NCBI GenBank assembly: GCA_016757515.1
Contig: JAERIN010000014.1
Coordinates: 1-34,679, forward strand
Direction of reading: 5' to 3'
From: Alphaproteobacteria bacterium
GTDB lineage: Bacteria; Pseudomonadota; Alphaproteobacteria; Micavibrionales; Micavibrionaceae
DNA: 34,679 bases
The notes beneath the pieces are model-generated. The model ran no database searches, was not told the DNA's origin, and saw nothing but the letters and a program-made list of their open reading frames with translations. Position numbers and translations under genes: made by a program. Numbering within the stretch: the first letter of the stretch is position 1; each line of letters starts with the position of its first letter. Shown in pieces: positions 22,843-30,194 of this stretch.

Positions 22843-24095
22843 TTGCCCTCCTTCTCAGGCGCTGCGGCCAGGCGCTGCGGCCCGCCCGGCGCGTGGCGCG
22901 CGGGCGTTGGCGCTGGGGGGGGTGCAAGTGCGACCTGCTGGCGCGCCCCAATTGCCATCTGTTTTAGCTCTGCTTGCTGCATGCCACTCAAAAGCCTAAC
23001 TAAGAGCGCATTTGTACGTTTGTTGGCTGGTCCGGTAAGGCCCCGTGTTTCTCTCCCTGGGCCGGCTTGTGTGGCCAATGCCAGGCGCTCGGCCTGCTCT
23101 GGGGTCATGCCAGCAATGCTGGCAATGTGCGGCTCGCTCGTGAGTGCCAGCGTCGTATAGTCCAAGACCTCCCTGGGGCTGGGGTTGCGGGGCAAAAGGG
23201 CCAGCACCTCCTCCTCGGGCAGGCCCGTCTCCAACAGCCAGGCCCGGAGGTGGGCTCCGTCATTGGACGCGCCGGGGAAGGTAGGTGCCCACCTCTCCTT
23301 TTGATAGTCCGAGAGGGTGCCCAGTGAGGTTATATGTTCACGTTGATTCGCCGTCAGCTTTTCCCCTTGTTGTCCTTTGGCCATCTCCGCGTCCGACGGG
23401 GGCAGGGGCAGGGCCGCAAAGGGCACAGCAAATAGGGCCTGCAGGCACAGCTGGTCGTCCTCTAAGTCTAGATGCAGCCCAGGGTTGACCATGATCTCTT
23501 CCGGGGGCAGGGGGCCCGGACAACTCTTCAGGGCCTCAACCAGACTCGTAGGGTACTCGCGCTCGGTGCGGTTTTTTAGCCATCCATTAGTGGCAGCCAC
23601 CTTGAGCGGCTCCAATGCCGCCTCGTTTGCCGCCCGGGAGCCCCGCAAACCCCGCAATGCGGTCGCCGTGGCTAACCTGAGGTCGTCGCCTTCGTTTATG
23701 CTAAACTGCGCAGTCGCATACTTCGCCGGATTTACTGCCAGCAACTCGTTAGCCTCTGTGGCCGCCAGCGCGTCTATCGCCGCGGCCTTTGTGTCTATCG
23801 CTGCCGCCACGGTGGCCGCATGCTGCCGCGCGGCCGCCCGGAGGTTTGGGATAATAACCTGATTGGCCAGATAGTTTGTTTTCCACGGCTGAATGGGGTT
23901 ATCAAAAGCCGCTTGCACCTTGCGCCTGAGTCTGTCGTTGTTGGAGCCTGGGGACTCGGACTCGTGGGCCTCCACAATAATTTTCCGGGCTACCCCACAG
24001 TCCACCGCGTTGCACTGGCCGCCACAGGACACAGCCCAGGCGGGCCCGGGAACACAAAGAGCAAAGATCAGCGCGAGGAGAAGACGGTGTCGCAT
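22839..24095 (-). CDS. Exported protein of unknown function, first gene of the operon
   Basis: 418 aa. Signal peptide about 1-21 (LLLALIFALCVPGPAWA), then the SCGGQCNAVDC motif, an amphipathic stretch QPWKTNYLANQVIIPNLRAA (about 69-88), and a very Ala-rich helix (90-120). Cys pair ALKSCPGPL and DDQLCLQALFAVPFAAL (about 190-225), followed by ASIAGMTPEQAERLALATQA and a helical LLVRLLSGMQQAELKQMA. The C-terminus is Pro/Ala-rich and basic, as in a periplasmic linker. No SD; a TTGCGG-17-TATAGT promoter lies 8 nt before the ATG. It starts a four-gene operon. Trp/Pro-helix plus Cys pairs recall secretion-system accessory proteins, but no family is named with confidence. Confidence 0.78.
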   Translation of the reverse strand: MRHRLLLALIFALCVPGPAWAVSCGGQCNAVDCGVARKIIVEAHESESPGSNNDRLRRKVQAAFDNPIQPWKTNYLANQVIIPNLRAAARQHAATVAAAIDTKAAAIDALAATEANELLAVNPAKYATAQFSINEGDDLRLATATALRGLRGSRAANEAALEPLKVAATNGWLKNRTEREYPTSLVEALKSCPGPLPPEEIMVNPGLHLDLEDDQLCLQALFAVPFAALPLPPSDAEMAKGQQGEKLTANQREHITSLGTLSDYQKERWAPTFPGASNDGAHLRAWLLETGLPEEEVLALLPRNPSPREVLDYTTLALTSEPHIASIAGMTPEQAERLALATQAGPGRETRGLTGPANKRTNALLVRLLSGMQQAELKQMAIGARQQVALAPPPAPTPARHAPGGPQRLAAAPEKEGK

Positions 24096-24103
24096 CGGGA
24101 GGG

Positions 24104-24132
24104 ACTATAGCACCGGCGCGCATGGGCCGCAA
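24104..24132 (-). promoter_or_regulatory. Leaderless promoter of the exported-protein operon
   Basis: On the minus strand TTGCGG (24132-24127), 17 nt, TATAGT (24109-24104), then 8 nt to ATG 24095 with no SD. It is the best match to the promoter type seen before GST, efp and dksA. Confidence 0.6.
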
Positions 24133-24299
24133 ACCGACAAGCGCGACGCATATTTTTTCTCTTTCTTCTTTTGTTCTCGTTTACCCCGCTCTGCGAGGGG
24201 TGATACACTGAAGGTTGTAAGCCCCCGCAAGGACTCGCGTAAGGGTATACATAAGTGCCTAAAAAACCGCAACAGCAATCCTAGGAAAGGAAATCTGTC

Positions 24300-25997
24300 A
24301 TGGCTACATCCAATGTCGCTCTGTCTGGCTCCTTGCGAGCCAACCTCCAGGCCCTTCAAAACACGCAATCGCTGTTTGATAGGTCTAGCAATATCCTCGC
24401 CACTGGCCGGGACGTCAACTCTGTGTTTGATGACCCGATCAACTTCATCTCCGCCTCGCGCCTGAACGACCAATCTTCGGACCTTGGGCGTCTCTTGGAC
24501 GGCATCTCCTTGTCTCTGCGGACGATTGAGGCCGCGGACAACGCCGCCATTGGGGTGGAAAGCCTCCTGGACAACGCCCAGGCCATTATCGACTCGGCCT
24601 CGGACGAGCTGTCTGGCTCCAACCGGGCCGCCTCCATCACGGCCAATAAGGATCTGCGGGCCTTCAACGATCTCACGGACATCCAGGGGATCGGCGACGG
24701 GGACATCCTGCGGATCAGTGTGACGGACCCTGACTCCACAGGTGCGTCTCTCACAGATTCAGACGTCACCATCAGCACCAACGACTCCCTGGAGGACTTG
24801 GTGGCAGAGATCAACTCCAAGAACGACGCGCTCTCCGAGGACGTTGTCGCCGCCTCCATCACCTCCGATGGTGGCCTCAAAATTGAGGCTGCTGACGGGC
24901 GTGAGTTGCGGGTGGAGCTGGTCGCAGATGCCACCCTGACCGACACCTCCGCAGAGTTTGCATTGGCCGAGGCCCTGGGCTTCTCCGATGTCTTTGTGGA
25001 AGAAGATGTGCTCAACGGTACCAGCAAGACGGCAGCCATCACGGTCTCCTCGGGGGCCACGATCGACTCCGATGCCCTTTTGGCTTCGGGTGTGGTGGCT
25101 TCGCGCACGACCCTCATCAGCGATCTGGACAACTTTGCCGGTATTGACAACGCGGGAGACACGTTGACCCTCCGCGTGAACAACCAGCAGTCTACACTTA
25201 CCTCTGCGTCCAGCGCGTTTGTTCTCAATGGGGCCTCTGTTGAGAATCTGGTGGACCACGTCAACACAGACAGCAACCTCAAGACTCTTATCTCGGCCAG
25301 CTTTGACGAGAGCACGGGGAAAATCTCCATCCGTGCGCTGGACGACAGTGTCACGGGGGTTGTGTTTGACTTTGACTCCAACGTTCCTGCCAACGCTGCT
25401 GACCTAGACCTGGACTTCGGCTTTGGTACTGGGGTCACGGACGATGACACGGGTGTCTCCACCACCAACGACGTGTCAGAGTACGTGCGCTTTGGGGCCT
25501 CCGCCGGCGCGGTCTTGGCCTTGGAGACTCAGTACAACGACCTGTTGACCCAGATCGACTCCCTTGTGGCGGACGCGTCCTTCCAGGGCGTGAACCTCTT
25601 GAACGGGGACAACCTGACCACGTACTTCAGGGCGGACCGGTCTTCCAGCCTGACCACAGAGGGAACGGACTTCACCTCTGCTCAGCTGGGCTTGAGTGAG
25701 GCGAACTTCGTGTCGCAATCTGCCATCACCTCGTTCACCAACGAGCGGTTGGCCGCCACGGAGACTGTGCGGGCGTTTGGGGAGACCCTGACGAACAGTC
25801 TGAACATCATTCAGACCCGCCAGACCTTCGCCGAGAGCACCATCGACACCCTAGAGGGTGCGGCGGATGACCTGACCCTGGCCAACCTGGAGGAAGAGAG
25901 CGCCAAACTGCTCGCTCTGCAGACCAGGCAGCAGCTGGGTACGGTTGCCCTCTCTCTGGCATCGCAGGCGTCACAGTCCGTGCTGCGGCTGTTCTAG
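24300..25997 (+). CDS. Flagellin
   Basis: 565 aa. The conserved D0/D1 N-terminus (about 1-105) has NILATGRDVNSVFDDPINF and LGRLLDGISLSLRTIEAADN; the C-terminal D1/D0 part (about 410-565) has SLVADASFQGVNLLNGDNL and ESAKLLALQTRQQLGTVALS, ending in VLRLF. The middle contains two Flagellin_IN-like repeats: GDILRISVTDPD...LEDLVAEINS (about 137-205) and GDTLTLRVNNQQ...VENLVDHVNT (about 285-355). It is longer than the usual alphaproteobacterial flagellin and Asp-rich in the variable part. SD AGGAAAGGA precedes the ATG. The 200-bp divergent spacer before it has a leader that FlbT could act on; no sigma54 site is evident. A strong terminator follows. Confidence 0.93.
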   Translation: MATSNVALSGSLRANLQALQNTQSLFDRSSNILATGRDVNSVFDDPINFISASRLNDQSSDLGRLLDGISLSLRTIEAADNAAIGVESLLDNAQAIIDSASDELSGSNRAASITANKDLRAFNDLTDIQGIGDGDILRISVTDPDSTGASLTDSDVTISTNDSLEDLVAEINSKNDALSEDVVAASITSDGGLKIEAADGRELRVELVADATLTDTSAEFALAEALGFSDVFVEEDVLNGTSKTAAITVSSGATIDSDALLASGVVASRTTLISDLDNFAGIDNAGDTLTLRVNNQQSTLTSASSAFVLNGASVENLVDHVNTDSNLKTLISASFDESTGKISIRALDDSVTGVVFDFDSNVPANAADLDLDFGFGTGVTDDDTGVSTTNDVSEYVRFGASAGAVLALETQYNDLLTQIDSLVADASFQGVNLLNGDNLTTYFRADRSSSLTTEGTDFTSAQLGLSEANFVSQSAITSFTNERLAATETVRAFGETLTNSLNIIQTRQTFAESTIDTLEGAADDLTLANLEEESAKLLALQTRQQLGTVALSLASQASQSVLRLF

Positions 25998-26024
25998 CCA
26001 CGCGCCCAGAAGGGCCCAAGACCG

Positions 26025-26058
26025 CCGGGGGGCGCACACCGCGCCCCCCGGTTTTTTT
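26025..26058 (+). terminator. Rho-independent terminator after flagellin
   Basis: CCGGGGGGCGC (26025-26035), loop ACACC, GCGCCCCCCGG (26041-26051), then seven T. A perfect 11-bp stem 28 bp after the flagellin stop. Confidence 0.93.
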
Positions 26059-26068
26059 GCGCGCGCGC

Positions 26069-26097
26069 TTGGCTTTTGCCCCCGGCTCTGCGATACC
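26069..26097 (+). promoter_or_regulatory. Putative leaderless promoter of cysNC
   Basis: TTGGCT (26069-26074), 17 nt, GATACC (26092-26097), then 9 nt to ATG 26107; no SD is visible. Confidence 0.45.
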
Positions 26098-26106
26098 TGA
26101 CCCGTC

Positions 26107-28023
26107 ATGCCGCACACCATCCGCCCCCAGCTCCGCGTCGTCATCGTCGGCCACGTCGATCACGGCAAGTCCACCCTCATCGGCCGCCTGCTGCACGACA
26201 CCGGCTCTCTGCCCGAGGGCAAACTGGCCGAGCTTAAGGCCATCTGCGCCCGGCGCGGCACGGACGCGCTGGAGTGGTCGTTCGTCCTGGACGCCTTCCA
26301 GGCTGAGCGCGACCAGGCCGTCACGATTGACACCACGCAGATTTGGTTCAAGACCGCCATGCGGGACTACGTCATCATTGACGCGCCCGGCCACCGGGAG
26401 TTCCTCAAGAACATGGTCTCCGGCGCGGCGGCTGCGGACGCGGCCATCTTGGTTGTGGACGCGCGCGAGGGCGTTGCGGAGCAGACCCGCCGCCATGCGT
26501 ATCTCCTCCACCTCTTGGGCCTGACGCAGGTGGGGGTTGCGGTGAACAAGATGGACCTTGTCGGTCACGACCCAGAGGCCTTTGGTGCCGTCCGCCGGGA
26601 GGTGGAGGCCTACCTCACCTCTATCGGCATCACGGCCTCCCACATTGTGCCCATGGCCGCCCGGCACGGAGAGATGGTGGCCGCGCGCGGGCAAGCCATG
26701 GACTGGTACGCAGGCAAGACCCTGACCGAGGTCTTGGACAGCTTTGAGGTCGCGCCGCAGCCCGTGGCCCTGCCCCTGCGCCTGCCCGTGCAAGACGTCT
26801 ATCGCATGGGAGAGGAGCGCGTCTTGGTGGGTCGTGTGGAGACGGGCATCTTGCGCACGGGGGACCGCCTGCTCTTTTCCCCTACGGGGGAGGAGGCCAC
26901 CGTCACGGCGCTGCGCGTGTGGCCCCACGACCCGGACAAGGTGGCGGCGCGGGCGGGGGAGGTCATCGGCTTGACCCTGGACCAGCGGATCTTCGTGGAG
27001 CGGGGGCATGTCGGCTCACACACGCAAAACCCCCCCATGCTCTCTAGCGTGTTCCGCGCGAACCTCTTCTGGCTGGGCCGGGCCCCCTTGCGTGTTGGTG
27101 GCATATACCGTGCGCGCTTTGGCACGGTGGAGGTTCCGGTCACCGTACAGTCCATTGAGCGGGTGATCGATACGGGGGACCTGTCCCAGAGCGCGGGGGC
27201 CGTGGCGGGCCAGGTGCCCAGGAACGCCGTGGGAGAGGTGACTTTCCGCGCCCGGGACCTGCTGCCCGTGGACCCCTATGCGGACAACCCTCGCCTGGGC
27301 CGCGTGGTGCTCTACGACGGGCACGATATCGCCGGGGGCGGGGCCCTGACCATGGAGGGCTACGCCGACCAGCGGCGTGTGGAGCGCCCGGCCTCCGCCC
27401 ACATTTATAAGGTGCACTCCGCCCTTGCGCCTGACGCCCGCGCCGCCAAGAACGGCCATCGGGGAGGCGTGTTCTGGCTCACCGGCCTTTCTGGTGCCGG
27501 CAAGTCTACCATCGCCATGGCCGTGGAGCGCGCGCTGTTTGAGTCTGGGGCGCAGGTGTATGTCCTGGACGGGGACAACATCCGCCATGGCCTGAATGCT
27601 GATCTGGGCTTTTCGCCGGAGGAGCGGGCGGAGAATGTCCGCCGCGTGGGGCACGTTGCAGCCCTCATGGCGGACGCGGGGCTGATTGTCGTCTCGGCCT
27701 TTATTTCTCCTTATCTTGCGGACCGGGAGCGCGCCCGCGCCGCCGCGCCCCAGCACTTCCACGAGGTGTACATCGCCGCAGACCTCGCCACCTGCGAGGA
27801 CCGGGATCCAAAAGGGCTGTATAAGCGCGCGCGGCGGGGGGACATCCGGGGCTTTACCGGGGTGGACGCGCCGTATGAGCCCCCGCCGAACCCGGACCTC
27901 TTGATCTCCACCCAGGGCAACAGCGTCCAGACCTGTGTGGAGCAGCTCCTGGCCTACATCCGCGCCCACACAGCCCTGTCCGAGGCGCGCCCAGACTTCG
28001 CCGAGAAGGCGCTGGGGATATAG
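26107..28023 (+). CDS. cysNC: Bifunctional sulfate adenylyltransferase subunit 1 / adenylylsulfate kinase
   Basis: 638 aa fusion. The N-terminal GTPase (CysN, about 1-425) drives sulfate activation: P-loop GHVDHGKST (15-23), switch DAPGHREF (about 96-103), NKMDLVGHD (about 147-155), followed by EF-Tu-like beta domains. The C-terminal APS kinase (CysC, about 450-638) has the P-loop GLSGAGKS (460-467), [16 protein letters not shown] and [13 protein letters not shown]. Together they make APS and PAPS. The partner cysD, usually directly upstream, is absent. There is no SD. The 3' 51 bp of the gene are repeated at 29150-29200: the present stop (ATA TAG) is supplied by an inserted element, while the downstream copy keeps ATC TGA. 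The protein end, ALGI, is unchanged. Confidence 0.95.
   Translation: MPHTIRPQLRVVIVGHVDHGKSTLIGRLLHDTGSLPEGKLAELKAICARRGTDALEWSFVLDAFQAERDQAVTIDTTQIWFKTAMRDYVIIDAPGHREFLKNMVSGAAAADAAILVVDAREGVAEQTRRHAYLLHLLGLTQVGVAVNKMDLVGHDPEAFGAVRREVEAYLTSIGITASHIVPMAARHGEMVAARGQAMDWYAGKTLTEVLDSFEVAPQPVALPLRLPVQDVYRMGEERVLVGRVETGILRTGDRLLFSPTGEEATVTALRVWPHDPDKVAARAGEVIGLTLDQRIFVERGHVGSHTQNPPMLSSVFRANLFWLGRAPLRVGGIYRARFGTVEVPVTVQSIERVIDTGDLSQSAGAVAGQVPRNAVGEVTFRARDLLPVDPYADNPRLGRVVLYDGHDIAGGGALTMEGYADQRRVERPASAHIYKVHSALAPDARAAKNGHRGGVFWLTGLSGAGKSTIAMAVERALFESGAQVYVLDGDNIRHGLNADLGFSPEERAENVRRVGHVAALMADAGLIVVSAFISPYLADRERARAAAPQHFHEVYIAADLATCEDRDPKGLYKRARRGDIRGFTGVDAPYEPPPNPDLLISTQGNSVQTCVEQLLAYIRAHTALSEARPDFAEKALGI
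27969..28019 (+). repeat. 51-bp direct repeat, left copy (inside cysC)
   Basis: Identical over 51 bp to 29150-29200. It codes for the last 17 residues of CysC up to the first two bases of the final Ile codon. The offset between copies is 1181 bp. Confidence 0.95.
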
Positions 28024-28040
28024 GGCCCCCGGGCTGCGTA

Positions 28041-28114
28041 GCAGCCCAGCGCACGGCCCGCCCCCCCACGGGGCGGGCGCTATTCGCGCCCTTCGCCCCG
28101 TGCGGGCCGTGCGC
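28041..28114 (+). repeat. Hairpin repeat B, copy 2
   Basis: A perfect 13-bp outer stem GCGCACGGCCCGC (28049-28061) / GCGGGCCGTGCGC (28102-28114) encloses ACGGGGC (28068-28074)/GCCCCGT (28095-28101) and GGGCGC (28075-28080)/GCGCCC (28086-28091) with loop TATTC. Related to 18106-18195. It begins 18 bp after the cysNC stop and is the left end of the inserted element. No T-run follows. Confidence 0.85.
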
Positions 28115-28168
28115 ATATGGATACTGCCCATCCAACAGATAGTTGAACAAGGGGCCGTATCATTGCCC

Positions 28169-28223
28169 TTGACACGCGCGTTCCCCTTGCCCATCATTCC
28201 CAGGAGCCCTTATTTCTAAGGGC
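28169..28223 (+). promoter_or_regulatory. Promoter and leader hairpin of the 28244 gene
   Basis: TTGACA (28169-28174), 17 nt, CATCAT (28192-28197) is a promoter with a consensus -35. A 7-bp hairpin GCCCTTA-TTTC-TAAGGGC (28206-28223) follows, just upstream of the SD AGGGAGG. The hairpin is placed where it could control translation or bind a repressor. Confidence 0.5.
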
Positions 28224-28243
28224 AAAACATAGGGAGGCAAGCC

Positions 28244-28636
28244 ATGGCTTTTGAAAAATTCAAACAAACTGGGCGTTCATACGCTTCTAAAGTTTCCATC
28301 AGTCCGCGCGGCATGATAAGTTTTACGGATGGCGCACGCCACAGATTCGGCTTAGATAAATATGATTTTGCTGTTCTGTACTACGATAAGGAAACCTCTG
28401 TCGTTGGAGTGGAGCTTATTAACGATGAAAACGCTGAAGGCGCTATAAAGCTGCGCAAGCGTGAGACTGGTGGTGCCGATATCGCCGCAAAAAGCTTCGT
28501 GGACTATTTTGGCATTACGCCGGAAAATACAACCATGTATAATCTATCCGAGGGAGAGAACGAGAGATGGATAGTCTGGAGCCTGCATGATGGCGTGGAG
28601 CGCAAGCGAGGAAAGCGCGAAAGGGGGCTTGCATAA
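28244..28636 (+). CDS. Hypothetical protein of the inserted element
   Basis: 130 aa with a strong SD (AGGGAGG, 7 nt). The pattern KVSISPRGMISFTDGARHRF, YDFAVLYYDKET, VVGVELINDENAEGAIKL and a C-terminal AAKSFVDYFGI is one I associate with small uncharacterised proteins of phages and mobile elements, but no function is known to me. It is likely a mixed alpha/beta single domain, cytoplasmic, with a basic tail (KRKRGKRERGLA-like). Codon use is clearly less GC-rich than the neighbours. It precedes the structured spacer and the GIY-YIG gene and may be part of the same mobile unit. Confidence 0.75.
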   Translation: MAFEKFKQTGRSYASKVSISPRGMISFTDGARHRFGLDKYDFAVLYYDKETSVVGVELINDENAEGAIKLRKRETGGADIAAKSFVDYFGITPENTTMYNLSEGENERWIVWSLHDGVERKRGKRERGLA

Positions 28637-28661
28637 AATTTGGCCCTGTGCCAAAACAGAA

Positions 28662-28795
28662 GAAGGCCAACCCCTGCAAGGGCTGGCCTTCCAGTGGAGG
28701 GGCAGAGAAACTGCTTACCCGCTCCGGTAGTGCTTATCGGTAGGGTAGTGGCTTTTCTCCTTCTTAGCAATAGGCAACCGGAGCCACTCTGCCCC
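28662..28795. ncRNA. Structured intergenic segment, possible non-coding RNA
   Basis: Three strong pairings in 134 nt: a hairpin GAAGGCCA (28662-28669)/TGGCCTTC (28684-28691) extended by CCC/GGG; a long-range stem GGGGCAGAG (28699-28707)/CTCTGCCCC (28787-28795), 9 bp; and inside it GCTCCGGT (28721-28728)/ACCGGAGC (28777-28784), 8 bp. All are perfect Watson-Crick. The innermost 48 nt repeat GGTAG-type words. The order of stems suits an RNA with a closed outer domain and inner arm, or a DNA structure used by the element. Strand and function are unknown; no tRNA or known riboswitch fits. Confidence 0.55.
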
Positions 28796-28835
28796 GGCCC
28801 TGGTTGCCGCTGTCATGAACATAAGGAGTAAAACC

Positions 28836-29099
28836 ATGACAAACATACCAAGCCTTCCAGGGGCTTATATCCTGGAAAACTCCGGACGCCCGATTTATAT
28901 TGGGTCTACGGAAAACCTGTTTCGTCGCATTAATGAGTGGCGCAACAACCCGGAAAACCCATGCGTGAGACGTATGGGGTTTGATAACGTTTCCTACCGG
29001 GCGACTAGTGGCCTAGAGGAAGCACGCAGACTGGAACTGCATTGGTTCAACCATTTTAGGCCGGTTTGCAACCTTGCCACGCCTCCGGGTACGGCGTAG
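28836..29099 (+). CDS. Single-domain GIY-YIG nuclease family protein
   Basis: 87 aa from ATG 28836, which has AAGGAG 7 nt upstream; ATG 28815 would place that SD inside the gene. The whole GIY-YIG domain is present: GAYILENSGRPIYIGST (about 9-25), the catalytic Arg in NLFRRINEW (about 28-36), the metal-binding Glu in EEARRLELHWFNHF and the final PVCN. Such short proteins are stand-alone nucleases related to UvrC and homing endonucleases. Here it is carried by the element in the cysNC end and may cut DNA during its movement; this is inference. Lower GC than neighbours. Confidence 0.85.
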   Translation: MTNIPSLPGAYILENSGRPIYIGSTENLFRRINEWRNNPENPCVRRMGFDNVSYRATSGLEEARRLELHWFNHFRPVCNLATPPGTA

Positions 29100-29112
29100 T
29101 CAGACCAAAGTG

Positions 29113-29145
29113 GCACCCCGCTGCGCTTCACGCGTGGCGGGGTGC
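29113..29145 (+). other. Strong hairpin at the right end of the inserted element
   Basis: GCACCCCGC (29113-29121) and GCGGGGTGC (29137-29145), 9 bp perfect, 13 bp after the GIY-YIG stop and 5 bp before the right 51-bp repeat. It could end the nuclease message, although the following bases (TTCCC) are not a T-run, or it could mark the element end. Confidence 0.6.
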
Positions 29146-29149
29146 TTCC

Positions 29150-29200
29150 CACAGCCCTGTCCGAGGCGCGCCCAGACTTCGCCGAGAAGGCGCTGGGGAT
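29150..29200 (+). repeat. 51-bp direct repeat, right copy (original cysC end)
   Basis: Identical to 27969-28019 and followed by the codon end C and TGA, thus also encoding the cysC C-terminus with a different stop. It lies 20 bp from the tadC stop. Confidence 0.95.
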
Positions 29201-29220
29201 CTGAGGCCCCCTTCGGCCTG

Positions 29221-30192
29221 TCACTGACCCCCCATCTGCTGGGATATCTGGATGCCCGCCGGGCCCAGGATGATGATGAACAGGGCCGGCAGGAAGAACA
29301 GAATCATAGGGACGGTGAGCTTTGGGGGTAGACCGGCGGCCTTTTCTTCCGCAGCGGCCATGCGCATGTCGCGCAGCTCTTCGGCCATAATCTTGAGCGC
29401 ACTGGAGATAGAGGCCCCGTACTGCTCGGCCTGCAAAATGGCTGTGGCGAAGGTCTTGGCTGCGCCCACGCCCATGCGGTCCGCAAAGTTCTTCAGCGCC
29501 AGGCGCCGGTCGCCCAAAAGGGACATCTCCGCAGAGAGCACGCCCATCTCCTCGGCCAAAATCTCCGAACTCTCGGCAATCTCCCGCGCCACGCGCTCCA
29601 CCGCCTGCTCCAGGCCAATCCCCCCCTGGACGCAGATGAGCATAAGGTCCAGGGCATCGGGGAAGATAAGGTTGATTTCCTCTTGCCGCTTTGTGATCTG
29701 GTTTTGCAGCATAAGGTCGGGGAGTTTATAGCCCACACCCGCAGACACCAGGAGGATAATCAACTTCGTTAATTGTGAAAACTGGAACTGGCCGGAGGAG
29801 ATAAACAGCACGGCCAGAAGAGTCAGGACAACGGGCAGGATGATCTGCGCGGCTATGAACTTAAGGGGGGCGCTGGGGCTGCGTATCCCGGCCATGAACA
29901 TTTTCAACCGCACCTGCTCACCCATATCGCCCGCCAGCTTGCGGAGATGATAGAGGGTGGACATGGACTCGCGGCCGGAAAGGCGCTGGGCGGTCTCGGC
30001 CTCTTGCTTTTTGGCCAAGCGCTTGGCCTCGCTCGCCAGCTCCGCGCGGCGTTTTTCAATGATGGCGAGATAGCGTTCCTTTTTGGAGCCCTGGGACAAG
30101 AACGGCAGGGCAAAGAGGACAAAGCCCACAAGCGCAACTGCGCCCAGCAGGAGGGTTATAAAAAGAGGACTTTGGAGGAATTGGAGGTTCAC
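29221..30192 (-). CDS. tadC: Tad pilus assembly inner-membrane protein TadC
   Basis: 323 aa, T2SS GspF-like. TM segments lie at about 10-32, 112-132, 140-160 and 293-315 (PMILFFLPALFIIILGPAG). Conserved cytoplasmic parts are FPDALDLMLICVQGGIGLEQ (about 181-200) and AEQYGASISSALKIMAEELR. It forms the platform for Flp/Tad pilus assembly with TadB. Start codon GTG, 2 nt after the tadB stop, with AAGG inside the tadB end. tadA, cpaE and flp are not in the window. Confidence 0.9.
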   Translation of the reverse strand: MNLQFLQSPLFITLLLGAVALVGFVLFALPFLSQGSKKERYLAIIEKRRAELASEAKRLAKKQEAETAQRLSGRESMSTLYHLRKLAGDMGEQVRLKMFMAGIRSPSAPLKFIAAQIILPVVLTLLAVLFISSGQFQFSQLTKLIILLVSAGVGYKLPDLMLQNQITKRQEEINLIFPDALDLMLICVQGGIGLEQAVERVAREIAESSEILAEEMGVLSAEMSLLGDRRLALKNFADRMGVGAAKTFATAILQAEQYGASISSALKIMAEELRDMRMAAAEEKAAGLPPKLTVPMILFFLPALFIIILGPAGIQISQQMGGQ

Positions 30193-30194
30193 CG

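Larger units (their letters stand above)
28020..29200 (+). mobile_element. 1.18-kb insertion at the 3' end of cysNC
   Basis: The region lies between, and includes one of, two 51-bp perfect copies of the cysC 3' end. The copy next to tadC (29150-29200) continues into ATC TGA, encoding the same Gly-Ile-stop, and is probably the original gene end. The element restored the cysC reading frame with its own ATA TAG. Contents: hairpin repeat B, a promoter, a 130-aa gene, a highly structured spacer, a GIY-YIG protein and a hairpin near the right end. Base composition of the two genes is lower in GC than the flanks. No integrase or transposase is present, so it is non-autonomous or moved by another route. 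The integration into a gene end with restoration of coding is seen; the mechanism is inferred. Confidence 0.75.

Noticed and set aside
24133-24299. Sigma54 (-24/-12) promoter before flagellin
   Set aside because: No TGGCAC-N5-TTGC-like pair was found in the leader; several weak sigma70-like hexamers exist but none with correct spacing.
24356-25468. 370-residue open frame opposite the flagellin
   Set aside because: It mirrors the Asp/Ser-rich flagellin codons as Ser/Val/Arg; no start signal, no domain.
26025-26058. Attenuator or riboswitch for cysNC
   Set aside because: The perfect stem with T-run follows the flagellin stop and lies before the cysNC promoter; it is simply the flagellin terminator.
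28020-29200. Group I or group II intron with a GIY-YIG endonuclease
   Set aside because: The segment lies after a restored stop codon and is flanked by a 51-bp direct repeat, which introns do not make; no intron core (P7-like or domain V) could be recognised.
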